Shown here in pieces: positions 1 to 5,634 of a stretch of 5,634 nt of DNA; within the stretch, counting starts at the first letter, position 1, and the number at the start of each line of letters is the position of its first letter. The notes beneath the pieces were generated by a model. That model was not told the origin of the DNA and did no database searches. It worked only from the letters and a program-made list of their open reading frames with translations. The position numbers were made by a program, and so were the translations under genes. The stretch covers positions 1 through 5,634 of the forward strand of contig JAPPKP010000260.1 in assembly GCA_028819955.1 (NCBI GenBank). Direction: 5' to 3'. This DNA comes from Rhodospirillaceae bacterium (GTDB lineage Bacteria; Pseudomonadota; Alphaproteobacteria; UBA828).

Positions 1-1
1 C

Positions 2-1294
2 TTCGGCATGTTGGGTCAGGTTCCGGAGGGCACGTCGGAGCTCGGCGCGCCGCTCGCGGCGCTTGTAACCGTGCTCGTCCTGTGCGGCATCTCGCTGAAA
101 GCCACGGGCGCGCTCAGGCTCTGGGCGCCGGTCATCGGCATCGTCGCCGGCTGCGGGGTTGCCGGTTACTTCGGCTTCTACGACGTCGCCGGGATCGCCG
201 CAGCGTCCTGGGTGGGTGTTCCATCGGGCGGATGGCCGGGCTTCGATATCGACTTCGGACCGGTCTTCTGGGGCCTGCTGCCGGCCTTCGTGTTCGTGAC
301 CCTGGTCGGCGCCATCGAAACGGTGGGCGACGGTATCGCCATCCAACGCGTCTCCTGGCGCAAGCCGCGCGCGGTAAATTTTCGGGCGGTGCAGGGGGCG
401 GTGGGTGCGGACGGCGTGGGCAACCTGCTCTCCGGCCTGGTGGGCACTGTGCCCAACACAACCTATTCCACGAGCATATCCGTGACTGCGCTCACCGGCG
501 TGGGCGCCCGCAGCGTGGGCGTCGCACTCGGGATCGCGTTCGTCGTGGTGGCGTTCATTCCGAAGGCGCTCGCCGTGGTGCTGGCGATACCGGGGCCGGT
601 TGCGGCGGCCTACATCACGGTTCTGCTGGGCCTGCTCTTCGTGGTCGGCATGAGGGTCGTCATCCAGGACGGGGTGGACTACCGCAAGGGCCTGATCGCA
701 GGGGTGTCCTTCTGGATCGGGGTCGGCTTCCAGAACGGCGTGATCTTCCCCGAGTATGTCTCGGGCATCGCCGGCGGGCTCCTGGAGAACGGCATGACGG
801 CCGGCGGGATGACGGCGATTCTGCTCACGCTCTTCGTGGAGCTGACGGCACCCCGCAGGCGCCGCATCCAGACGCCCTTCGAGGTGGCGTCGCTGCCGAA
901 GATCAGAGAGTTCCTGCAGTCGTTCGCCTCCCGCAGCGGCTGGGGCGAGGCCATGGCGCACCGCCTCGACGCTGCCGCCGAGGAAGCAATTCTGACTCTG
1001 CTGCGGCACGACGAAGAGGAGGAGACGGAGGGCGCGCCACACCGGAAGCGCCGCCTGCTTCTCACCGCCCACAAGGAGGGCGGCGCTGCGGTGCTGGAGT
1101 TCATCGCCGCACCTGGCGAGGAAAACCTGGAGGACCGGATCGCCCTCATGGGAGAAGCGTCCGAGGATGCGCCCGAGCGGGAGGTGTCGCTACGGCTCCT
1201 GCGCCATCTCGCGTCCTCCGTTCACCATCAGCAGTATCACGACACCGATATCGTCACGATCCGGGTGGAGGCCAGAGCGCCGGGCGCTGGCTGA
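2..1294 (+). CDS. NCS2-family (xanthine/uracil permease-like) transporter with C-terminal HATPase-like tail, 5'-truncated by window
   Basis: This is probably a proton-coupled nucleobase transporter of the inner membrane (NCS2/SLC23 family); the substrate is not determinable. The reading frame is open to the window edge. The ATG at 8 is probably internal, because the visible protein begins mid-membrane domain and roughly the first half of an NCS2 protein is missing. Numbering from that ATG, about residues 14-280 are hydrophobic helices. They include a GAIETVGD segment (Glu104) and the family-typical stretch GTVPNTTYS (146-154) followed by ALTGVGAR (161-168). Residues 292-421 are soluble: LPKIREFL, then AAAEEAILTLLRH, a very acidic/basic linker (DEEEETEG, RKRR), and a final segment with SLRLLRHLASSV and DTDIVTIRVE. 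This order resembles RsbW-like HATPase_c domains, but the N-box Asn and the DxG box are not evident. It ends in TGA three bases from the convergent hydrolase stop. NCS2 assignment is firm; the tail assignment is inference. Confidence 0.85.
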   Translation, partial: FGMLGQVPEGTSELGAPLAALVTVLVLCGISLKATGALRLWAPVIGIVAGCGVAGYFGFYDVAGIAAASWVGVPSGGWPGFDIDFGPVFWGLLPAFVFVTLVGAIETVGDGIAIQRVSWRKPRAVNFRAVQGAVGADGVGNLLSGLVGTVPNTTYSTSISVTALTGVGARSVGVALGIAFVVVAFIPKALAVVLAIPGPVAAAYITVLLGLLFVVGMRVVIQDGVDYRKGLIAGVSFWIGVGFQNGVIFPEYVSGIAGGLLENGMTAGGMTAILLTLFVELTAPRRRRIQTPFEVASLPKIREFLQSFASRSGWGEAMAHRLDAAAEEAILTLLRHDEEEETEGAPHRKRRLLLTAHKEGGAAVLEFIAAPGEENLEDRIALMGEASEDAPEREVSLRLLRHLASSVHHQQYHDTDIVTIRVEARAPGAG

Positions 1295-1303
1295 TGGTTA
1301 GCC
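1289..1303. other. small hairpin across the convergent stop codons
   Basis: GGCT (1289-1292) and AGCC (1300-1303) can pair around a 7-base loop that includes most of the + strand TGA and the three bases separating it from the minus-strand TAA. The stem is short and lacks a T-run, so calling it a bidirectional terminator would be speculative. No other terminator-like structure fits in this junction. Confidence 0.25.
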
Positions 1304-2125
1304 GAGGAACGCATCCACCAGGTTATTGAAGCGCTCCGGGTTCTCCAAGAACATGAAGTGATTGCCGCCGTCGGCCTCCTCGAAAATTTCGAGCTGCGAG
1401 CCCGCGATCTGGCGGTGCATCCACTCCTGTGAGCGCCAGTCGATCAGGCTGACGCGGCCGCCAACGATCAGCGTCGGCAGCGTGATGCGGGGGATCAGGT
1501 CGCGCCAGTCCTGCGTCGCGTGATTGAGGAGCAGCGTGGCGGCGTGGCGGCGCGGCATCTTGCGGTTCTGCTCGATCACCCACTCCACCCGCTCGGCCGG
1601 GAAGCCACCGGTGAACATGCTGCCGATGAAACCCTTCGTCGTCCCCACGCCCTCCTTCCCGGCGAGGGCCGCGATGGTCTCGTAGAGGCTCGCACCGTCG
1701 AAGATCGCGCCGGCGTCCTGCTTCTCCTGCTCGGACCACTCGTCGCGCGCGGCGATGCTGGGCATCTGGTCGACGAGGACGAGCCGCTCCAGGCCCGCCT
1801 CGCCGAACAGGTCGATGTAGCACCAGATCACGGAGCACCCCATGGAGTGGCCGAGCAGGCTCACCTGCTCCAGCCCGAGCGTCTCGACCGCGTTGCGGAG
1901 GTCCATGGCGAGGCGCTGGATCTTGTAGCCGTGCTCGGGCTTGTCGGACTCGCCGTGCCCGCGCATGTCGAAGGCGATGACCCGTCGGCTGGCCGAGAGC
2001 CCTTCCACCTGGGCCTCGAACTGCGCGGCGGTCTGCGACCAGCCGGGGATCATGACGAGAGGCGCACCGCTGCCCTTCTCCACGTAATGAAGGCGGACCC
2101 CGTCGTTCGTCGTGACATGCGGCAT
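1298..2125 (-). CDS. alpha/beta-fold hydrolase
   Basis: This is a 275-residue, probably cytoplasmic, alpha/beta hydrolase that would cleave an ester or similar bond in a small molecule; the substrate is unknown. No signal peptide is visible. Motifs: oxyanion-side PGWSQ (27-31), FDMRGHGESDKP (52-63), nucleophile elbow LGHSMG with Ser94, and C-terminal GGNHFMF with the likely catalytic His256. The usual Asp after the strand ending LIVGG (219-223) is missing from its normal place: the sequence runs GGRVSLID, so Asp229 or Asp119 (LVLVDQ) may be the acid. The length is normal for the family. The ATG at 2125 is chosen over an in-frame ATG at 2203 because it has a near-perfect Shine-Dalgarno AAGGAGGAG, and because the longer form would run into the upstream MFS gene with an unconserved-looking extension. 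It lies 22 bases downstream of the MFS gene on the same strand, so co-transcription is likely. Confidence 0.93.
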   Translation of the reverse strand: MPHVTTNDGVRLHYVEKGSGAPLVMIPGWSQTAAQFEAQVEGLSASRRVIAFDMRGHGESDKPEHGYKIQRLAMDLRNAVETLGLEQVSLLGHSMGCSVIWCYIDLFGEAGLERLVLVDQMPSIAARDEWSEQEKQDAGAIFDGASLYETIAALAGKEGVGTTKGFIGSMFTGGFPAERVEWVIEQNRKMPRRHAATLLLNHATQDWRDLIPRITLPTLIVGGRVSLIDWRSQEWMHRQIAGSQLEIFEEADGGNHFMFLENPERFNNLVDAFLG

Positions 2126-2132
2126 GGCTCCG

Positions 2133-2142
2133 TCTCCTCCTT
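2133..2142 (-). promoter_or_regulatory. strong Shine-Dalgarno of the alpha/beta hydrolase gene
   Basis: Read on the minus strand the sequence is AAGGAGGAGA, with the AGGAGG core at 2141-2136, about 9-10 bases before the ATG at 2125. It sits wholly in the 22-base gap after the MFS stop codon and decides the start of the hydrolase. Confidence 0.85.
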
Positions 2143-2147
2143 GGGGC

Positions 2148-3353
2148 CTAAAGTGCTCGCCGTGCCGAAGCTCCCAACCGCTCGCGGCGGGGCAGGCCGG
2201 CATAGAATAGCGCGCCGAGGAAGGCGAGCGCGGCAGTCAGGATCACCGCGGTGCCGTAGTGCTGGTCGGCGTCGTAGATCGCGCCTGCGCTGAACGGCCC
2301 GAGCAGGCCGCCGAGCCCATAGGCGATGGCGATGCGGCCGAAGACCCGCGGCAGCGCCGCCGCCCCGTAGTAGCCCGCGATGGTCACGGGGTGCGCGCTC
2401 GCGAGCACGCCGAAGGCCAGGCCGACCGCGGCGATGGCGGTGAGCCCCATGACGACGCCGGGCGCGAAATAGAGCGCCAGCAGAAACACGCCCATGAAGA
2501 GACCGACCCCCACGAGCACGCGCCGGCCCGTCAGTGCATCGACGAGAAGACCGCCGACCAGCCCGCCTGCCGCGTAGCCGGCGCTGGAGAGTATCGGTGC
2601 GATCTGGGTCTGGTCGGGAGACGCTCCCCAGGCGGCCATCATGGTCGCCGCGTGGCCGATGACGGCAAGCGCGGTGAAGGCGATGCAGATGAAGCCGAAG
2701 AAGATCGCGATCACCACGCGGGGCCGGTCGGTCAAAATGTCCTGGAACAGGCCGGTGGTGCCGGTCGCAGGCGGCGTCTTGCCGGAGAGCGCGATGAGCG
2801 CAGCGGCGATCGCAATGGCCAGGAAAATCGCCGCTGCCGTCACGGCAAACGTCGTTTCCGGCCCCGTCCCGGCGATCAGGATCGCGATACCGGGCGACCA
2901 GGCGATGCCACCTATGGCAACCGCCGACATGTTGATGCTCATGGCGATGCTGGGCCTCACCGGCCCGTCGATGCTCGCCGCGGTCATCGCGACGAAATAG
3001 ACCACGCCGACGGCGAAGCCGAAGATAACGCCGTAGCCGACATAGAGCGCGGCGACCGACTGGCCGAAGCCCGCGAGCGCGAACCCCGCCCCCGACAGCG
3101 CGGCCATGACCAGGGTGAGCTGCGGCAGCGTGAACCAGTGCAGCAGCCGGTGCATCACGAAGCAGCCAATCGTGGCGACGAGCAGGCAAAGCGACTGCGC
3201 ACCGCTCACCGTCGCGCGGTCGGCGCCCAGCTCGGCTTCGAGCGGCGCCACGAAGACGCTCCACGCGTAGAGGATCCCGGTCGAGAGGTTGATCAGGACC
3301 CCCGCAGCGAGCGGAAAATACGGGCGCAGCGCCACCCCCAGTCGCGATTCCAT
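2148..3353 (-). CDS. MFS transporter, oxalate/formate-antiporter-like (OFA-type)
   Basis: This is a 401-residue inner-membrane major facilitator with about 12 hydrophobic segments (roughly 12-36, 50-72, 76-96, 102-124, 135-160, 168-190, 212-234, 250-272, 278-298, 300-322, 337-358, 367-386) and a hydrophilic central loop near 190-210. The first helix, with GILYAWSVFVAPLEAELG (26-43), is typical of OFA/monocarboxylate-type MFS proteins. The loop 2-3 motif A is degenerate (MHRLLHWFTLPQ), while the C-terminal copy is recognisable (LLVDALTGRR, 269-278). The substrate is unknown; organic-anion exchange is family-based inference. Two methionine/histidine motifs, MSINM (138-142) and HAATM (234-238), recall motifs reported for MFS copper importers of the CcoA type, but such short motifs also occur by chance. 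The ATG at 3353 follows a GGAG at 3362-3359 with 5-base spacing. The hydrolase follows 22 bases downstream. Confidence 0.9.
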   Translation of the reverse strand: MESRLGVALRPYFPLAAGVLINLSTGILYAWSVFVAPLEAELGADRATVSGAQSLCLLVATIGCFVMHRLLHWFTLPQLTLVMAALSGAGFALAGFGQSVAALYVGYGVIFGFAVGVVYFVAMTAASIDGPVRPSIAMSINMSAVAIGGIAWSPGIAILIAGTGPETTFAVTAAAIFLAIAIAAALIALSGKTPPATGTTGLFQDILTDRPRVVIAIFFGFICIAFTALAVIGHAATMMAAWGASPDQTQIAPILSSAGYAAGGLVGGLLVDALTGRRVLVGVGLFMGVFLLALYFAPGVVMGLTAIAAVGLAFGVLASAHPVTIAGYYGAAALPRVFGRIAIAYGLGGLLGPFSAGAIYDADQHYGTAVILTAALAFLGALFYAGLPRRERLGASARRAL

Positions 3354-3358
3354 CGGCG

Positions 3359-3362
3359 CTCC
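3359..3362 (-). promoter_or_regulatory. short Shine-Dalgarno of the MFS gene
   Basis: GGAG on the minus strand lies 5 bases before the ATG at 3353. It is weaker than the hydrolase site but adequately spaced. No convincing -35/-10 pair is visible in the 56 bases upstream. Confidence 0.5.
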
Positions 3363-3372
3363 ACGGTTGGAT

Positions 3373-3400
3373 GCGCCACGGTGCAGTGGGTCGGTGGCGC
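3373..3400. repeat. 7-bp inverted repeat in the gap before the MFS gene
   Basis: GCGCCAC at 3373-3379 and GTGGCGC at 3394-3400 are perfect reverse complements around a 14-base loop. They fill most of the 56-base gap between the four-helix membrane protein and the MFS gene. There is no T-run on either side, so it is not a standard intrinsic terminator. It could be an operator, a weak transcript hairpin separating the two gene groups, or chance in GC-rich DNA. Confidence 0.35.
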
Positions 3401-3409
3401 CTGGTCAGC

Positions 3410-3853
3410 CTATGGGCGGCGATCCTGCCCGTCCAGTGGCGGGGATTTGACGCCGGCGTTCGCCCGCGCTCTCCGACGGAGCCAGAGAACGGCGATCCAG
3501 ACCGGCAGGCTCAGCACCACGGCGACGATGGCGACGCCGGGCGGGCCGAACAGACCGGCGGGGAGCGATGCCGCCACCGTGGCGGCTCCCAGTGCCGCGC
3601 CGCCGATCCACGCCGCGCGCGCACGACCGAGCCGCCCCAGCCGTCGGCAGGCCAACGCCAAGGGAAGGCCGCAGACCGCGGCCACGATCAGCGACGGCAG
3701 GGCCATGAGTGCCGCCGTCGCCCCCTCGCCGGGCGCTATCGCAGTCGGCCCGAAGCGGACCGCGGCCGACACCAGCAAGCCCGCCGGCAGCCACAGCAGC
3801 GCCGCGGCATAAAAGGAGGCTTGCGACCGCCGGCGCGGTGAGCGATCGGCCAT
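3410..3853 (-). CDS. hypothetical four-helix membrane protein
   Basis: I do not recognise this 147-residue protein. It has four hydrophobic segments at about 15-33, 46-68, 81-101 and 105-125. Arginine-rich stretches lie at the N-terminus (RSPRRRS), between helices 2 and 3 (CRRLGRLGRAR) and after helix 4 (RRRARA). By the positive-inside rule this places both ends in the cytoplasm. There is one cysteine outside the terminal regions (Cys61) and no Met- or His-rich metal motif. The ATG at 3853 lies 7 bases after the cytochrome c stop, and its likely Shine-Dalgarno, GGAGG at 3870-3866, lies inside the last cytochrome codons. Co-translation with the cytochrome and the copper ATPase is therefore likely. 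A membrane anchor, partner or accessory role for that unit is only inference from position. The clear reading frame, helix/charge pattern and tight packing argue that it is a real gene. Confidence 0.72.
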   Translation of the reverse strand: MADRSPRRRSQASFYAAALLWLPAGLLVSAAVRFGPTAIAPGEGATAALMALPSLIVAAVCGLPLALACRRLGRLGRARAAWIGGAALGAATVAASLPAGLFGPPGVAIVAVVLSLPVWIAVLWLRRRARANAGVKSPPLDGQDRRP

Positions 3854-3860
3854 TCGCCGC

Positions 3861-4322
3861 CTAATCCTCCGCTTGGGATGCGGCTTCCTGCAGCGTCATT
3901 TCCTCTTGGTGGCGGCGCAACTGCTCAGGCCAGGTGCTCTTGATGAGGGCCAGGATGTCGCGGATTTCGTCGTCGGTGAGAATCTCGGCGAAGCCCGGCA
4001 TCCCGCTTTCGAAGTCGGTGATCCCGCGCGCCGCGAGCAACCCCTCGCCGCCCAGCTTCGTGTAGTCGAACAACAGCCGGTCGCCGTGGTGCCAGGTGTG
4101 GCCGGTTTCGTCGTGAGGCGGCGCGGGATAGAGGCCGTCGGCGCCGCGCCTCCGCCAGTCCGGCGCACCCTCCAGCTCGGCGCCGTGGCACGAGGCGCAG
4201 TGCTCAGCATAGAGCGCGGCTCCATCCGCGAGATCGTCCGATGCCAGGGCGGCCTGCCCGGCCAGCAGGCAAAGGGCGAGCGCCGCCGTCGTCGCGACAA
4301 TTGTCTGTGCTGTCAGTCGCAT
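3861..4322 (-). CDS. secreted class I monohaem cytochrome c
   Basis: This is a 153-residue periplasmic electron carrier. Residues 1-27 form a Sec signal peptide (MRLTAQTIVA start, hydrophobic core, cleavage after AALA). The haem-binding motif is CASCH (Cys42, Cys45, His46) and the likely axial ligand is Met108 in SGMPGF. Between them lies a His-rich segment, PPHDETGHTWHHGDR, with His70, 75, 78 and 79, which could bind a further metal. The C-terminus (LIKSTWPEQLRRHQEE) is the usual last helix plus a charged tail. The ATG at 4322 is preferred over an in-frame ATG at 4361: only the shorter form starts directly with a signal peptide, the Shine-Dalgarno GAGGG lies at 4331-4327, and the longer form would overlap the ATPase gene. 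It begins 7 bases after the copper ATPase stop, suggesting a role in copper handling or in electron transfer linked to it; that link is inferred from context. Confidence 0.93.
   Translation of the reverse strand: MRLTAQTIVATTAALALCLLAGQAALASDDLADGAALYAEHCASCHGAELEGAPDWRRRGADGLYPAPPHDETGHTWHHGDRLLFDYTKLGGEGLLAARGITDFESGMPGFAEILTDDEIRDILALIKSTWPEQLRRHQEEMTLQEAASQAED
3866..3870 (-). promoter_or_regulatory. Shine-Dalgarno of the four-helix protein inside the cytochrome c 3' end
   Basis: GGAGG on the minus strand overlaps the Glu152-Asp153 codons of cytochrome c, 12 bases before the ATG at 3853. Spacing is slightly long. The placement points to translational coupling. Confidence 0.5.
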
Positions 4323-4326
4323 GCCG

Positions 4327-4331
4327 CCCTC
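4327..4331 (-). promoter_or_regulatory. Shine-Dalgarno of cytochrome c overlapping the ATPase stop codon
   Basis: On the minus strand the stop TGA (4332-4330) runs directly into GAGGG (4331-4327), 4 bases before the ATG at 4322. The overlap supports coupled translation and the 4322 start. Confidence 0.6.
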
Positions 4332-5634
4332 AGACCCGCGCCGCGCGGAGGCGGAGCGCATTGCCGATGACCGAGACCGAGGAGAGGCTCATCACGGCGG
4401 CAGCGATCATCGGCGAAAGCAGGATACCGAACGGGGGGAAGAGTACGCCTGCGGCGATGGGGATCGCTGCCGCGTTATAGACGAAGGCGAGGAAGAGATT
4501 CTGGCGCACGTTGCCCATGGTCGCCTGCGCCAGCCTGCGAGCGCGGACGATGCCGCGCAGGTCGCCCTTGACCAGGGTGATGCCGGCGCTCTCCAACGCG
4601 ATGTCCGTACCGGTGCCGACGGCGATACCGACATCGGCCAAGGCCAGCGCCGGCGCGTCGTTCACCCCGTCGCCGGCCATGGCGACGATCCGGCCCTCGC
4701 CACGAAGCTGCTCGACCAGCGCGCCCTTCTCCTCCGGCGCGAGCGCGGCATGCACCTCGTCTATGCCCAGGGAAGAGGCGACGATCTCGGCCACGCGGGG
4801 ACTGTCGCCGGTCGCCATGACGACGCGCAGGCCCTGCGCTTGAAGGGCGCGCAGGGCTTCGGGCGCGGTCTCCCGCACCGTGTCGGCGACCCCGATCACC
4901 CCCGCGAGGGCGCCGTCGACCGCGACAAACATCGCGGTCTTGCCGGCATCCTCCAGCGTCTCTGCCTCGCGCTCGTGTTCGCCGAGCGGGACAGCCCGTG
5001 CCTGCATCATGGCGGCGTTGCCGAGCACGACCGTGCGGTCCTCGACCCGGCCGTGTACGCCCCGGCCGGCCACGGACTCCACGCTGTTTGCCGCGAGATA
5101 CGGTGCGCCTGCCGCCTCGGCCGCCTCGACGACCGCCTCGGCCAACGGGTGCTGCGCGCTTCGCTCCAGCGCTGCCGCCAAAGCGAGCAGCCTCGTCCGA
5201 TCGACGTTGCCCAGCGGAACGACGTCGGTCACAGCCGGCCGACCCTCTGTGAGCGTGCCGGTCTTGTCGACGACCAGCAGATCCGCCTTGGCGAGACGCT
5301 CCAGCGCTTCGGCGTCGCGCACCAGCACACCCGCCTGGGCGCCGCGCCCGGCGGCCACCATGATCGACATCGGCGTCGCCAGGCCGAGCGCGCAGGGGCA
5401 GGCGATGATCAGCACACTCACGGCCGCGGTCAGTGCGTAGGCCAGGGCGGGCGAGGGGCCGGCCACTGCCCAGCCGATGGCCGCCAGCACGGCGACGGCG
5501 ACCACGGCCGGCACGAAGACGCCGGCGACCCGGTCCGCCAGCGCCTGGATCGGCGCGCGGCTGCGCTGCGCCTTCGCCACCAGGGCGACGATGCGGGCAA
5601 GCGTGGTCTCGGCGCCGACCCGCTCTGCCCGCAT
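4330..5634 (-). CDS. copA: copper-translocating P1B-type ATPase, N-terminally truncated by window
   Basis: This inner-membrane pump hydrolyses ATP to export Cu+ (or Ag+) from the cytoplasm. The 434 visible residues cover the part after the actuator domain to the C-terminus; the metal-binding domain, first helices and actuator lie outside the window. The Met at the edge is internal, since [12 protein letters not shown] is the conserved region following the actuator. Visible motifs: transmembrane CPC (Cys79-Pro80-Cys81, in [11 protein letters not shown]), phosphorylation site DKTGTLT (Asp123), SAQHPLAEA (His162-Pro163, P1B hallmark), GRG (190-192), TGD (275-277) and [11 protein letters not shown] (321-331). 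The last two helices carry YN (386-387) and MSLSS (415-419), the pattern typical of the Cu+ subgroup P1B-1. No catalytic residue is missing in the visible part. It is the first visible gene of a tightly packed minus-strand run. Its promoter, where a CueR-type site might be expected, is outside the window. Confidence 0.95.
   Translation of the reverse strand: MRAERVGAETTLARIVALVAKAQRSRAPIQALADRVAGVFVPAVVAVAVLAAIGWAVAGPSPALAYALTAAVSVLIIACPCALGLATPMSIMVAAGRGAQAGVLVRDAEALERLAKADLLVVDKTGTLTEGRPAVTDVVPLGNVDRTRLLALAAALERSAQHPLAEAVVEAAEAAGAPYLAANSVESVAGRGVHGRVEDRTVVLGNAAMMQARAVPLGEHEREAETLEDAGKTAMFVAVDGALAGVIGVADTVRETAPEALRALQAQGLRVVMATGDSPRVAEIVASSLGIDEVHAALAPEEKGALVEQLRGEGRIVAMAGDGVNDAPALALADVGIAVGTGTDIALESAGITLVKGDLRGIVRARRLAQATMGNVRQNLFLAFVYNAAAIPIAAGVLFPPFGILLSPMIAAAVMSLSSVSVIGNALRLRAARV

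Noticed and set aside
1520..2293. 257-codon + strand frame opposite the hydrolase
   Set aside because: No motif is seen, and the hydrolase on the other strand has a complete set of family motifs.
2050..3264. 404-codon minus-strand frame overlapping the MFS gene
   Set aside because: It is Arg-rich and low in complexity, being a frame-shifted shadow of the MFS gene; it runs through the MFS stop and into the hydrolase start region.
3354..3409. Promoter for the MFS gene in the 56-base gap
   Set aside because: A CTGACC resembling a -35 box is present, but no -10-like hexamer lies at proper spacing, so I do not call a promoter.
2259..3812. Long + strand open frame of 517 codons opposite the MFS and four-helix genes
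   Set aside because: Its translation is dominated by Arg, Asp, Gly, His and Glu with no fold-like pattern, as expected for an antisense shadow of GC-rich coding DNA. The minus-strand genes have recognisable motifs and membrane helices.
4261..4275. Possible lipobox around Cys18 of the cytochrome c signal peptide
   Set aside because: The context is LALC within the hydrophobic core, not L-A/S-G/A-C. A normal signal peptidase I site (AALA) follows.
4322..4361. Earlier in-frame ATG at 4361 for the cytochrome c
   Set aside because: It would add an Arg/Ser-rich stretch before the signal peptide and overlap the ATPase gene. The ATG at 4322 has a Shine-Dalgarno and begins the signal peptide directly.
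4330..5634. Whether the ATPase is a naturally truncated protein beginning with the Met at the window edge
   Set aside because: The frame continues to the last base and the first residues belong to the conserved region after the actuator domain, so the truncation is due to the window.

Overview
The window is GC-rich, gene-dense bacterial DNA, most likely from an alphaproteobacterium. This rests on base composition, protein style and the pairing of a CopA-type ATPase with a soluble class I cytochrome c; the sequence does not fix the genus. It holds six protein-coding genes, two of them cut by the window edges. There are no RNA genes, insertion sequences, CRISPR arrays or intergenic stretches over 60 bases.

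Layout: on the + strand, positions 2-1294 carry the C-terminal part of an NCS2 (xanthine/uracil permease family) transporter whose membrane domain continues into a cytoplasmic tail resembling a degenerate RsbW-like HATPase domain. It ends tail to tail, three bases from the next gene. The other five genes all lie on the minus strand. In transcription order they are: a Cu+-type P1B ATPase (5634-4330, N-terminus outside the window), a secreted monohaem cytochrome c (4322-3861), an unrecognised four-helix membrane protein (3853-3410), an MFS transporter of oxalate/formate-antiporter-like type (3353-2148) and an alpha/beta hydrolase (2125-1298). The minus-strand gaps are 7, 7, 56 and 22 bases.

Working together: the ATPase, cytochrome c and small membrane protein have Shine-Dalgarno sequences overlapping the previous stop region, so they look translationally coupled. 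They form a plausible copper-export or copper-homeostasis unit, in which the ATPase moves Cu+ to the periplasm where the cytochrome resides. The MFS gene and hydrolase form a second tight pair, probably uptake or efflux of a small organic compound plus its hydrolysis; the substrate cannot be read from the sequence. A 56-base gap with a 7-bp inverted repeat separates the two units, so they may or may not share a transcript.

Nothing here is clearly a new defence or mobile system. The points most worth a second look are the NCS2-HATPase-like fusion, the His cluster in the cytochrome next to CopA, the orphan four-helix protein, and HxxxM/MxxxM motifs in the MFS protein next to copper genes.
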